From an uncultured Peptoniphilus sp. (GTDB taxonomy: Bacteria > Bacillota > Clostridia > Tissierellales > Peptoniphilaceae), in NCBI GenBank assembly GCA_902488455.1, contig CABTWG010000039.1, forward strand, positions 1 through 10,862: DNA of 10,862 nt, given 5' to 3'. Below, in pieces: positions 1 through 5,463 of the stretch; within the stretch, counting starts at the first letter, position 1; every line of letters starts with the position of its first letter. The position numbers and the translations under genes were made by a program. The notes under the pieces are model-generated. The model was not told where the DNA came from and did not search any database. It saw only the letters and a program-made list of their open reading frames with translations.

Positions 1-180
1 GACGAGCATTGCGAAGTCTGATTTGCAGAACTCGACTGCTCGGCTGTGGAACCTGGAAGGTTCCGCTACGGTGATAAATAGTAGGAATGATTGTCGCTCG
101 CCTGACGGCTGATGGAAAAGAATGTAGTATCAAGGTTTATGGAATCTAGATTTCCGTTACATATATAATATCTTTCAACA
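1..180. other. GC-richer, hairpin-rich non-coding stretch, cut by the window edge
   Basis: About 52% of the first 120 bases are G or C, clearly above the AT-rich flanks. Strong hairpins are visible. CGAGCA (3-8) pairs with TGCTCG (37-42) and encloses a second stem, CTG (17-19) with CAG (25-27). GTGGAACC pairs with GGTTCCGC around a TGGAA loop (about 46-66). A third, at about 124-164, pairs ATGTA with TACAT around a near-palindrome containing TCTAGA. An open frame runs from base 2 to a TGA at 110-112 (36 codons) with no homology I can name, and the opposite strand is also open for much of this stretch, as often happens over structured RNAs. It could be the 3' part of a non-coding RNA or the right end (omega-RNA region) of an IS200/IS605-type element. 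Strand and identity are not determined. Confidence 0.4.
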
Positions 181-182
181 AT

Positions 183-206
183 AAAAAAGAGCGTGACTAG
201 CGCTCT
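183..206 (-). terminator. Rho-independent terminator after yacP
   Basis: On the minus strand, AGAGCG (206-201) pairs with CGCTCT (193-188) around a 7-base loop and runs straight into a stretch of T (188-183). The upstream arm overlaps the last codons and stop of yacP, so it ends the cysS-to-yacP operon directly. Confidence 0.85.
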
Positions 207-727
207 CCATAATCTTCTCTTAACTTTTTAAGTATTTCCAAATTATCTCCCATGGAGTTTAGTTTCTCTTGTTTCAGCATCCTTTGGTGTCTCTTGGTCT
301 TTAGTCTTTCGTTTACTATTTCTGCTTCTAGTTCCCTTGCGGAAAGTCTAATTCCTCCCCTTGATAGGATCATCTGCTGCTCAATATTGTCAGAGGTTGC
401 CACCCTTACATCTCGTAGTCTCCCGATTTTGTCGAGTTCTCTTTCGATGTAGTGGTCCGCTGTTACAAATTCCTTTGTAAAGACTACTTCGATTCCCTTG
501 TGCATGAAGTTTGACCCTGGCGATTTCTTAACCAGGTATCCATCAAAGACCAGGATTACATACTCCCCTGTGGAGCTTGCGAACTCTGCCATCATGTCCA
601 TGGTCTTTTCCCTCGCCTGTTCCAAATCCAGCTCCATAAGACTTTTTAAGTTGGAAAACTGATTCATTATATTGTATCCATCTACAAAAAGGTAGTGGAC
701 TCCCTTTTTGTACCTTCTAATTGTCAT
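197..727 (-). CDS. yacP: YacP/Rae1-like NYN-domain ribonuclease
   Basis: The 176-residue protein is a single NYN (PIN-like) domain. The sequence shows YLFVDGYNIMN near residues 12-22, ILVFDGY at 58-64, TADHYIE at 89-95 and ATSDN at 110-114. These give the acidic residues D16, D62, D92 and D113 expected of a metal-dependent nuclease site, and they are followed by the family's GGIRLSARELEAEI segment. In Bacillus subtilis the homologue Rae1 is a ribosome-associated endoribonuclease that cleaves translated mRNAs; the same role here is inferred from family membership. Its ATG overlaps the rlmB stop as ATGA and lacks a strong Shine-Dalgarno of its own, which suggests translational coupling. The C-terminus is short and Lys/Arg-rich. 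It is the last gene before the terminator. Confidence 0.92.
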   Translation of the reverse strand: MTIRRYKKGVHYLFVDGYNIMNQFSNLKSLMELDLEQAREKTMDMMAEFASSTGEYVILVFDGYLVKKSPGSNFMHKGIEVVFTKEFVTADHYIERELDKIGRLRDVRVATSDNIEQQMILSRGGIRLSARELEAEIVNERLKTKRHQRMLKQEKLNSMGDNLEILKKLREDYGER

Positions 728-1443
728 TTGGTTTGTCTTGTCACTTCATAAAGAATAATTCCACAGGCTACTGATGCGTTTAGTGAGTTGATGCTTCCTA
801 GCATAGGTATGGAGATAAGTTCGTCGCAGTTTTTCTCAACTGCATGACCGAGTCCTCTTCCTTCGTTTCCTATTACTATACAGATATTTCCCACCAAATT
901 TTCGTCTCCGATAGCGTTTCCTTCCATTGTTGCGCCGTAGACCCAAATAGAATTTTCTTTTAGTTCCGAGATGGTTTGACTTAGATTGTTTACTACTGCT
1001 ACCTTTATAGATTCTATCGCTCCTGCCGATGATTTATAGACTGCGTCGTTTACAAGGGCAGATCTTCTCTTAGGGATGATTATTCCGTGAAATCCAAAGG
1101 CTTCTGCACTTCTTGCTATGGCTCCGAAATTATAAGGGTCTTCTATTTCATCTAGCATGATGAGTTTGATATTTTCTCCTTTGCTCTTTGCATAGGCTAA
1201 TATATCTTCTACCTGTGAATATTCAAATGATGATGAGAGCGCCACAACTCCTTGATGATTTACATCCCCTACCATTTCCCTTAGTTTTTTCTTGTCTGCT
1301 TCTACTATAACTATCTTTTGATCTTTTGCCATTGCATAGATCTTTCCGATGGAACCTTTCAATCCTGGGGCAGCATAGATTTTGTCCACTTTTTTATTTT
1401 TTAACGCTTCTATTATCGCGTTTCTTCCGTATATATATGACAT
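724..1443 (-). CDS. rlmB: 23S rRNA (guanosine 2'-O) methyltransferase RlmB/TrmH family
   Basis: The 239-residue SpoU/TrmH-family (SPOUT) protein transfers a methyl group from S-adenosylmethionine to a ribose 2'-OH. An N-terminal substrate-binding domain (about residues 1-75, starting YIYGRNAIIEAL) precedes the trefoil-knot catalytic domain. All three family motifs are present: DPYNFGAIARS (102-112), IVIGNEGRGLG (189-199) and IPMLGSINSLNAS (212-224), with the catalytic Asn/Arg of motif 1 intact. By family naming it is RlmB, which modifies a 23S rRNA guanosine, but tRNA-directed relatives look similar, so the exact target is inferred. The start is supported by AGGTGA a few bases upstream; that sequence overlaps the thyX stop (TAAGGTGA). 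It sits between thyX and yacP with no gap to speak of. Confidence 0.92.
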   Translation of the reverse strand: MSYIYGRNAIIEALKNKKVDKIYAAPGLKGSIGKIYAMAKDQKIVIVEADKKKLREMVGDVNHQGVVALSSSFEYSQVEDILAYAKSKGENIKLIMLDEIEDPYNFGAIARSAEAFGFHGIIIPKRRSALVNDAVYKSSAGAIESIKVAVVNNLSQTISELKENSIWVYGATMEGNAIGDENLVGNICIVIGNEGRGLGHAVEKNCDELISIPMLGSINSLNASVACGIILYEVTRQTK

Positions 1444-1446
1444 TTT

Positions 1447-2208
1447 TCACCTTAAATTTAAAAAATATTCTCTGACTTCTTTTGCCTGGCCGCAGCTCAT
1501 CTTGCCTTCTTTACAAGATCCGCTTACACAGCTTGGCCCAGCTGCACTAAATATGACTGGAGCCACGGATTTGCAAAGTTTAAGCATTTCTCCTGCCATT
1601 TCTCTTATTTCCCATTGGGCCCTCTTGCAACATCTAAGTTCAAAGAAATGAAGAAGTGTCCTTGCGTTCATTGTAACTACGATCTTGGTTTCACATGCGT
1701 TTGGAAAGACGTATCTCGCATCTTCGATGGATTCTTTTTCCACCATCTTCTTTGCTTTTTCTTCTTCTATTCCGTCTTCCATGTATTTTTTCTTGTTTTC
1801 GTCTATAAGTAGTTCGGTAAGTTTTAAGTATGCTTTTCTATCATTTTCCATAGCTTCGATGAAGACTTTCTTCGCTTCTTCGTTCTTTTCTATGGATTTT
1901 GGTATGATGTACTCAAAATTATCTAACCTTACGTATCTTTGGGATTGTTGTGAATAGGATGCTATTCTATGTCTTACTAGTTGATGGGTCAGTGTCCTTG
2001 ATACTCCTTCCACTGCAAATGTGAAGCTCACATGTTCTAGTGGAGATGCGTGTGAAAATCCCATAAGCATCTTTACAAATTTTTCTGTGGACTCTTCATC
2101 CAATTTTTCTCTTATTTCATCTACTCCAACTGGAGAGTAGCAGAGTTTAGCTGCCTGAGCCACTACTAGCTCTGGGTTTTCCGTATAAGCTAAAAGTTCA
2201 ACCTTCAT
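1447..2208 (-). CDS. thyX: Flavin-dependent thymidylate synthase
   Basis: ThyX makes dTMP from dUMP using methylenetetrahydrofolate, FAD and NADPH, and is unrelated to ThyA. The signature RHRxxSxxxxSxRY is present as RHRIASYSQQSQRY at residues 79-92. Further support comes from HASPLEHVSFTF (53-64), the later ELRCCKRAQWEIREMA segment and the Cys-rich tail (CVSGSCKEGKMSCG) common in Firmicutes homologues. At 253 residues it has the expected length. The ATG overlaps the end of mrnC by 11 bases, with AAAGGGGA as its Shine-Dalgarno inside mrnC. Placement within the cysS-mrnC-rlmB block means it is co-transcribed with translation and RNA-processing genes and lies downstream of the T-box-like leader. 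No thyA is visible in this window. Confidence 0.96.
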   Translation of the reverse strand: MKVELLAYTENPELVVAQAAKLCYSPVGVDEIREKLDEESTEKFVKMLMGFSHASPLEHVSFTFAVEGVSRTLTHQLVRHRIASYSQQSQRYVRLDNFEYIIPKSIEKNEEAKKVFIEAMENDRKAYLKLTELLIDENKKKYMEDGIEEEKAKKMVEKESIEDARYVFPNACETKIVVTMNARTLLHFFELRCCKRAQWEIREMAGEMLKLCKSVAPVIFSAAGPSCVSGSCKEGKMSCGQAKEVREYFLNLR

Positions 2209-2593
2209 AATCTAATCCCCTTTCTATTAATTCAAGCATCCTCTCGTGTTTTCCCGTTATATATAGGTATCCAAAGAGAGTTTCAACTCCTGTGGCTATT
2301 TTATAATCTCCTATAGATTGGTTCTTCGCCACAGTGTTTTGCTTCTTATTTCTTCCTCTCTTTAAAATATATAGCTCGTCCTCGTCTAAGATATCCATGA
2401 TCTTTTCTGCGAACTCTGCCTGTGCATATGCGGCTACATATTTCTTAGCTTCCTTGTTTAATTTGTTTGGAGGCAAGTTTCTAAAAATCATCGTTCTGAT
2501 GAAAAGTTCATAGACCGCATCTCCAATATATGCAAGAGAAAGAGGGTTCAAATTACGCGCTTCAAGCTCGCTCATAACCTGACCCACTTTCAA
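2198..2593 (-). CDS. mrnC: Mini-ribonuclease III
   Basis: Mini-III is a dimeric RNase III catalytic domain without a dsRNA-binding domain; in Bacillus it matures 23S rRNA ends. Here the core begins LNPLSLAYIGDAVYELFIRT, the RNase III signature with acidic metal ligands, and continues through KEAKKYVAAYAQAEF, LKRGRNKK and GVETLFGYLYITG, all typical of the family. The start is uncertain. I chose TTG at 2593 because TTTAGGAG lies five bases upstream, straddling the cysS stop codon. A TTG at 2617 would overlap cysS by 16 bases, and an ATG at 2575 has a poorer ribosome site. From 2593 the protein is 131 residues, with about 14 residues before the conserved core, as in characterised homologues. The 3' end overlaps thyX. 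Confidence 0.9.
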   Translation of the reverse strand: MKVGQVMSELEARNLNPLSLAYIGDAVYELFIRTMIFRNLPPNKLNKEAKKYVAAYAQAEFAEKIMDILDEDELYILKRGRNKKQNTVAKNQSIGDYKIATGVETLFGYLYITGKHERMLELIERGLDYEG

Positions 2594-2601
2594 AAATACT
2601 C

Positions 2602-3987
2602 CTAAATTCTCTTCCAAGTCGTTCCTTCTCTACTGTCTTTAACTTCTATGCCCATTTCAAGAAGTTTGTCCCTTAGTTCGTCGGACTTCGCGTAGTCTTT
2701 GTTCTTTCTAGCTTCAAGTCTTTCGTTGAATAGAGCTTCTTCTTCTGGGCTTAAGCCTTCTTCTTTTCTTTCCAAAATACCAAGCACTTTGGATGTTTTG
2801 TTTAGATTATCCCTTACATATTCCAAGGTTTCTTTTGAACTATCGTCAACCTTGGTGTTTATGATCTTTATAATATTGAAGATGGCAGTTAGAGCATCTG
2901 CAGTGTTGATGTCATTTTCCATTGCATCTTCAAAATATTTAACTTCTGCATCTACAAGAGCCTTTACTTCTTCGTCAAGGCTTCCAGAATCTGCGGTTTC
3001 AATTAGTTTTTCTAATTTTTCCTTACCGTTGTACATTCTTTCAAGAGAAGCCTTGCATTGTTCCATAACTTCGTGGGAGAAGTTAATCGGAGATCTGTAG
3101 TGGCAAGTTAGTAGAAAATATCTTAAAATTTCAAGGTCGTATTCCTTAGAAACTTCTCTAATTGTAAAGAAGTTGCCTCTTGATTTACTCATCTTTTCAT
3201 TGTCAACGTTGATCATACCGTTGTGGAGCCAATAGTTTGCAAAGGTCTTGCCGTTTGCAGTTTCAGATTGGGCGATTTCATTTTCGTGGTGAGGAAATTG
3301 CAAATCTTCTCCCCCGGAGTGAATGTCAATGGTATCTCCTAAGATGGTCTTAGCCATTACAGAGCATTCGATATGCCATCCAGGTCTTCCTTCTGCCCAA
3401 GGGCTGTCCCAAGCAGGTTCGCCTTCTTTTTTCTTCTTCCAAAGGACAAAGTCACCAGGATTTCTCTTGCCTTCAGCAACTCCAATTCTCGCACCAGCCA
3501 TAAGCTCGTCAATATTCTTCTTAGAGAGCTTGCCGTAATCCTTCGCCTTGGTGATGTCGAAGTACACGTCCCCATCTAGCACATATGCAGCGTCCTTAGA
3601 TTCCAAAGTCTTAATAAATTCAATCATCTGTGGAATCATTTCAGTTGCCCGTGGATTTATAGTTTTATAGTCGTAGAGATGAAGTCCGTTTGCATCTTTT
3701 TTAAATTCTTCTATATATCTTTCACTTATTTCGGTGAAGTCAACATGCTCTTCGTTGGCGCGATTAATTATTTTATCATCAATATCTGTAAAGTTAACCA
3801 CAAAATTAACATCGTAACCTTTGTAAATAAAATATCTTCTCAAGGTGTCAAAAATTACAAGAGGTCTAGCATTTCCAACGTGAATGTAGTTATAAACCGT
3901 AGGACCACAGTTATACATATTTACTTGCCCTTCATTTACAGGGACAAATTCTTCAAGGGATCTACTTAGCGTGTTGTAAAGTTTCAT
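2602..3987 (-). CDS. cysS: Cysteinyl-tRNA synthetase
   Basis: CysRS attaches cysteine to tRNA-Cys (class I, monomeric). The 461-residue length is normal. Residues 27-41 carry the zinc-ligand Cys of CGPTVYNY and the HIGH-type sequence HVGN. Cys208 (GWHIECSVM) and His233/His234 (GGEDLQFPHHENE) complete the zinc site that selects cysteine, and KMSKS is perfect at 265-269. The C-terminal helical anticodon-binding region is complete and ends in the family-typical KDYAKSDELRDKLLEMGIEVKDSREGTTWKR. The ATG is preceded by GGAGG, which lies directly behind the run of Ts of a leader terminator. It is the first gene of the cysS-mrnC-thyX-rlmB-yacP operon and is probably controlled by tRNA-Cys charging. 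Confidence 0.98.
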   Translation of the reverse strand: MKLYNTLSRSLEEFVPVNEGQVNMYNCGPTVYNYIHVGNARPLVIFDTLRRYFIYKGYDVNFVVNFTDIDDKIINRANEEHVDFTEISERYIEEFKKDANGLHLYDYKTINPRATEMIPQMIEFIKTLESKDAAYVLDGDVYFDITKAKDYGKLSKKNIDELMAGARIGVAEGKRNPGDFVLWKKKKEGEPAWDSPWAEGRPGWHIECSVMAKTILGDTIDIHSGGEDLQFPHHENEIAQSETANGKTFANYWLHNGMINVDNEKMSKSRGNFFTIREVSKEYDLEILRYFLLTCHYRSPINFSHEVMEQCKASLERMYNGKEKLEKLIETADSGSLDEEVKALVDAEVKYFEDAMENDINTADALTAIFNIIKIINTKVDDSSKETLEYVRDNLNKTSKVLGILERKEEGLSPEEEALFNERLEARKNKDYAKSDELRDKLLEMGIEVKDSREGTTWKRI

Positions 3988-3996
3988 AATACCTCC

Positions 3997-4023
3997 AAAA
4001 AAAATCGCCTCCTAAGAGACGAT
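3997..4023 (-). terminator. Leader attenuator terminator before cysS
   Basis: On the minus strand ATCGTCTC (4023-4016) pairs with GAGGCGAT (4011-4004), with one G-T pair, around the loop TTAG. Eight Ts follow and then the GGAGG ribosome site of cysS. An intrinsic terminator placed inside a 5' leader is the expected off-state of a T-box. Confidence 0.85.
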
Positions 4024-4130
4024 CCACTCAAATTCTAATGAATATTGCTAATAAGCGCATCTGCATCTTCGAAATTTGAGACTCTCACCAAATGTCTCTT
4101 CTCTTTAAAATTTCTCCCGATACCTTCTCT
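3997..4130 (-). promoter_or_regulatory. Candidate cysteine T-box leader of cysS
   Basis: The minus-strand leader shows a Stem I-like fold. GTATC (4123-4119) pairs with GATGC (4061-4057). AAATTT-based 7-base arms pair at 4114-4108 with 4077-4071. GAGAC (4098-4094) pairs with GTCTC (4082-4078) around a loop containing GGTGAGA, as in T-box apical loops. The internal loop on the 3' side holds GAAGATGCA, in which TGC (4065-4063) would be the cysteine specifier. Downstream, GAGTGGATCG contains TGGA (4026-4023), able to pair with the tRNA-Cys UCCA end, and a terminator follows just before the cysS ribosome site. The T-box consensus is degenerate (the usual TGGNACCGCG is only partly matched) and the leader is short, so this is a compact variant by inference. 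Gene context (cysS) agrees with the specifier. Confidence 0.7.
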
Positions 4131-4160
4131 TATATCCTCGCAACTATACTCAATACATTA

Positions 4161-4189
4161 ATTATACTGTAATTTACCAAATTTTTAAA
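4161..4189 (-). promoter_or_regulatory. Predicted sigma-A promoter of the cysS operon
   Basis: On the minus strand there is a perfect TATAAT (4166-4161). Seventeen bases upstream lies TTTAAA (4189-4184), a partial match to TTGACA. A start near 4154 would give a leader of about 165 bases that contains the whole T-box-like structure. Confidence 0.65.
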
Positions 4190-4220
4190 GGGTAAAATGT
4201 AAGTTGCCTCAGAAACTAAA

Positions 4221-4242
4221 AAAAGACCATCTCTGGTCTTTT
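4221..4242 (-). terminator. Terminator after the secreted/membrane protein pair
   Basis: AAAAGACCA (4221-4229) and TGGTCTTTT (4234-4242) form a perfect 9-base stem with a 4-base loop. On the minus strand it is followed by further Ts, and it starts 15 bases after the stop of the 4257-4535 gene. It separates this unit from the cysS promoter. Confidence 0.85.
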
Positions 4243-4256
4243 AATATTTGTCACTT

Positions 4257-4535
4257 TTAATTTTCATCGCCATATAATTTTTCTAAAATATCTGCCAAAG
4301 CATCCAATGCTTTTGCTCCACCAATGGCTAGAAGTAGTTGGTATAAAATATTTACAACCAATGCAAATACATAGAAAGAAATTCCTCGACTGAATATCAA
4401 ATCAGAATTTCCACTAGTCATAGATTTTATAACTTGCATCTCTTGAGAGAAGAATAGTTTAAAAATTACTAAACATATGGCTAGTATGTAGAAGCATTTA
4501 CTTAAAGTTCTAAGAGTTTTAATTTTATTTTTCAT
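4257..4535 (-). CDS. Small two-helix membrane protein of unknown function
   Basis: I do not recognise this 92-residue protein. It has a basic N-terminus (KNKIKTLRTLSK), a hydrophobic segment at about residues 14-30 and a second at about 51-73. Between them is a short polar loop (about 31-50), and the C-terminal tail is acidic and amphipathic (KALDALADILEKLYGDEN). By the positive-inside rule both ends should be cytoplasmic and the loop outside. Its ATG lies one base after the stop of the secreted-protein gene (TAAAATG), and GAGG sits about seven bases upstream, so the two are probably translated together. The tail carries a hydrophobic heptad-like face that could mediate contacts. No catalytic motif is visible. 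Assignment as a real gene rests on the ribosome site, the coupling and the terminator that follows. Confidence 0.75.
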   Translation of the reverse strand: MKNKIKTLRTLSKCFYILAICLVIFKLFFSQEMQVIKSMTSGNSDLIFSRGISFYVFALVVNILYQLLLAIGGAKALDALADILEKLYGDEN

Positions 4536-4536
4536 T

Positions 4537-5124
4537 TTAGTACCTCACATTGCATTTAATAGTCATGAGTTTTGTCTTTATGCTATTTTCACCGATATCA
4601 ATAATATCTTTACCTACAGAAATATTTTCCATTCCTAAGAAGAACTCTCCTGTGGAGGAGACTCTTATTCCATTTTCGTATACGTCAATATTGTAATCTC
4701 CGCCATTCCAGCTGGCTTTAAGTCTTGTTACAAATACAACTGGTCTTCCATAATCTAAAAGTTTTATGACTTTCCCATTTTCTTTTGCTAAGACTTTAAG
4801 TTCAAAACGAATATAGGCTGGATACTTTTTATTTCCAAATCCAATGTCCGCCACTTTTTTGGAAATGGTTCTGTATTCAATTTTTCCTTCTGAATTTTCC
4901 GAATCTCTTGCAAGTATTTCTTCTTTTAGAACTTCTACATAGGATTTGCCACTTTCTAAAGATTTACAATATGAGTATCTTTCTATTGAGTTTTGCGGCA
5001 TGGTATCCAAGGCTTCCAAGAATAGATCATCTACTCCGCCCGCCTTTGCAGTCAAGGTGGATAAAATAAATACTACAAGGAATATAGAAAAAAAGATTTT
5101 AAATTTTTGAGATTTAATTTTCAT
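4537..5124 (-). CDS. Predicted secreted protein of unknown function
   Basis: I cannot assign a family. The 195-residue product begins with a clear Sec signal peptide: a lysine-rich start (KIKSQKFK), a hydrophobic core (about residues 10-25) and a likely signal peptidase I site after TAKA (about residue 28). There is no lipobox cysteine at that place, so it is probably released or wall-associated rather than a lipoprotein. The mature part looks mainly beta-stranded after a helical start. It has only two cysteines, at about 53 and 191, which could form a disulphide linking the two ends. The start has AGAGGTGG close upstream and a near-consensus promoter. It is coupled to the small membrane protein that follows, which suggests the pair works together at the envelope; that is inference from gene arrangement only. 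Confidence 0.8.
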   Translation of the reverse strand: MKIKSQKFKIFFSIFLVVFILSTLTAKAGGVDDLFLEALDTMPQNSIERYSYCKSLESGKSYVEVLKEEILARDSENSEGKIEYRTISKKVADIGFGNKKYPAYIRFELKVLAKENGKVIKLLDYGRPVVFVTRLKASWNGGDYNIDVYENGIRVSSTGEFFLGMENISVGKDIIDIGENSIKTKLMTIKCNVRY

Positions 5125-5155
5125 ATGCCACCTCTACTAATTTTATCTTAATTTT

Positions 5156-5184
5156 ATTATATCCCTCCATTTTTATTTTATCAA
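5156..5184 (-). promoter_or_regulatory. Near-consensus sigma-A promoter of the secreted-protein gene
   Basis: On the minus strand TTGATA (5184-5179), a 17-base spacer and a perfect TATAAT (5161-5156) are present. The gene starts at 5124 with AGAGGTGG before it. This is the best-matching promoter in the window, so the pair is probably well expressed on its own rather than by read-through from yvcK. Confidence 0.8.
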
Positions 5185-5210
5185 GTTATCTTGCTAAATT
5201 AATTTATTTC

Positions 5211-5239
5211 AAAAAAAGGACTCATTTTCTTTTGAGTCC
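5211..5239 (-). terminator. Terminator of the murB-rapZ-yvcK operon, inside the repeat arm
   Basis: On the minus strand GGACTCA (5239-5233) and TGAGTCC (5224-5218) pair perfectly around an 8-base loop and are followed by seven Ts (5217-5211). It lies at the far end of the long inverted repeat, more than 220 bases after the yvcK stop. The transcript would therefore carry the whole palindrome before ending. Confidence 0.85.
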
Positions 5240-5463
5240 AAGGTTGCCTTTAAAGTGGCAAAATCCAAAAGGAAGCGTCCGTACGAAAGAAATTGTAAGA
5301 AATTCAAATTGAAATAATCCGCCCGCAAATCGCACTGTTTGAGCGTTAGCGAGTTTGCGATTTGTTGTTTATGAGATTATGAATTTCTCAATTTCTGTAG
5401 TCGGATAAGCGTTTTGGGATTTTGTCTCCACTCTGAGGCTCAATTTTCCTTTTGAGTCCTTTT
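5214..5463. repeat. Long imperfect inverted repeat (palindromic intergenic element)
   Basis: The whole intergenic space beside yvcK folds on itself. Paired arms from outside in: AAAAGGACTCA (5214-5224) with 5453-5463; AGTGG (5254-5258) with 5428-5432; CAAAATCC (5259-5266) with 5417-5424; TCCG (5278-5281) with 5402-5405; AGAAATTG (5288-5295) with 5389-5396; AGAAATTC (5298-5305) with 5381-5388; ATAATC (5314-5319) with 5375-5380; CAAATCGCA (5326-5334) with 5356-5364, leaving an apex of about 21 bases. The outermost arms also fold locally into two small hairpins of related sequence. No open frame of note is present. It resembles a non-autonomous miniature element (MITE-like) or a large structured RNA; I see no convincing target duplication. 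The yvcK stop codon lies in the right terminal arm. Confidence 0.8.

Noticed and set aside
2..112. Open plus-strand frame of 36 codons ending in TGA, entering from the left edge
   Set aside because: The opposite strand is also open here and the bases form strong hairpins, so the open frames may simply reflect structured RNA. I could not match it to a protein family, so it is not called as a CDS.
1..125. Possible 3' part of RNase P RNA
   Set aside because: A short stretch (ATGATTG...CGCCTGA) loosely recalls the Firmicutes RNase P RNA, but the conserved 3' element with ACA and GGCTTA is absent, so the likeness is not enough.
252..452. Plus-strand open frame opposite yacP
   Set aside because: It lies wholly within yacP on the other strand, has low-complexity Ser/Leu composition and no ribosome site.
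1382..1957. Plus-strand open frames opposite rlmB and thyX
   Set aside because: They are antisense shadows of well-supported genes, with Phe/Ser-rich translations typical of reverse-read coding sequence.
2699..3969. Several frames overlapping cysS on both strands
   Set aside because: cysS is complete with all motifs; the others are shadows, and one minus-strand frame (3357-3575) is simply cysS read in another frame.
5326..5364. CRISPR-like or tRNA-like element at the palindrome apex
   Set aside because: There is only one repeat pair, no spacer array, and no cloverleaf with a T-loop; it is better explained as the apex of the long inverted repeat.
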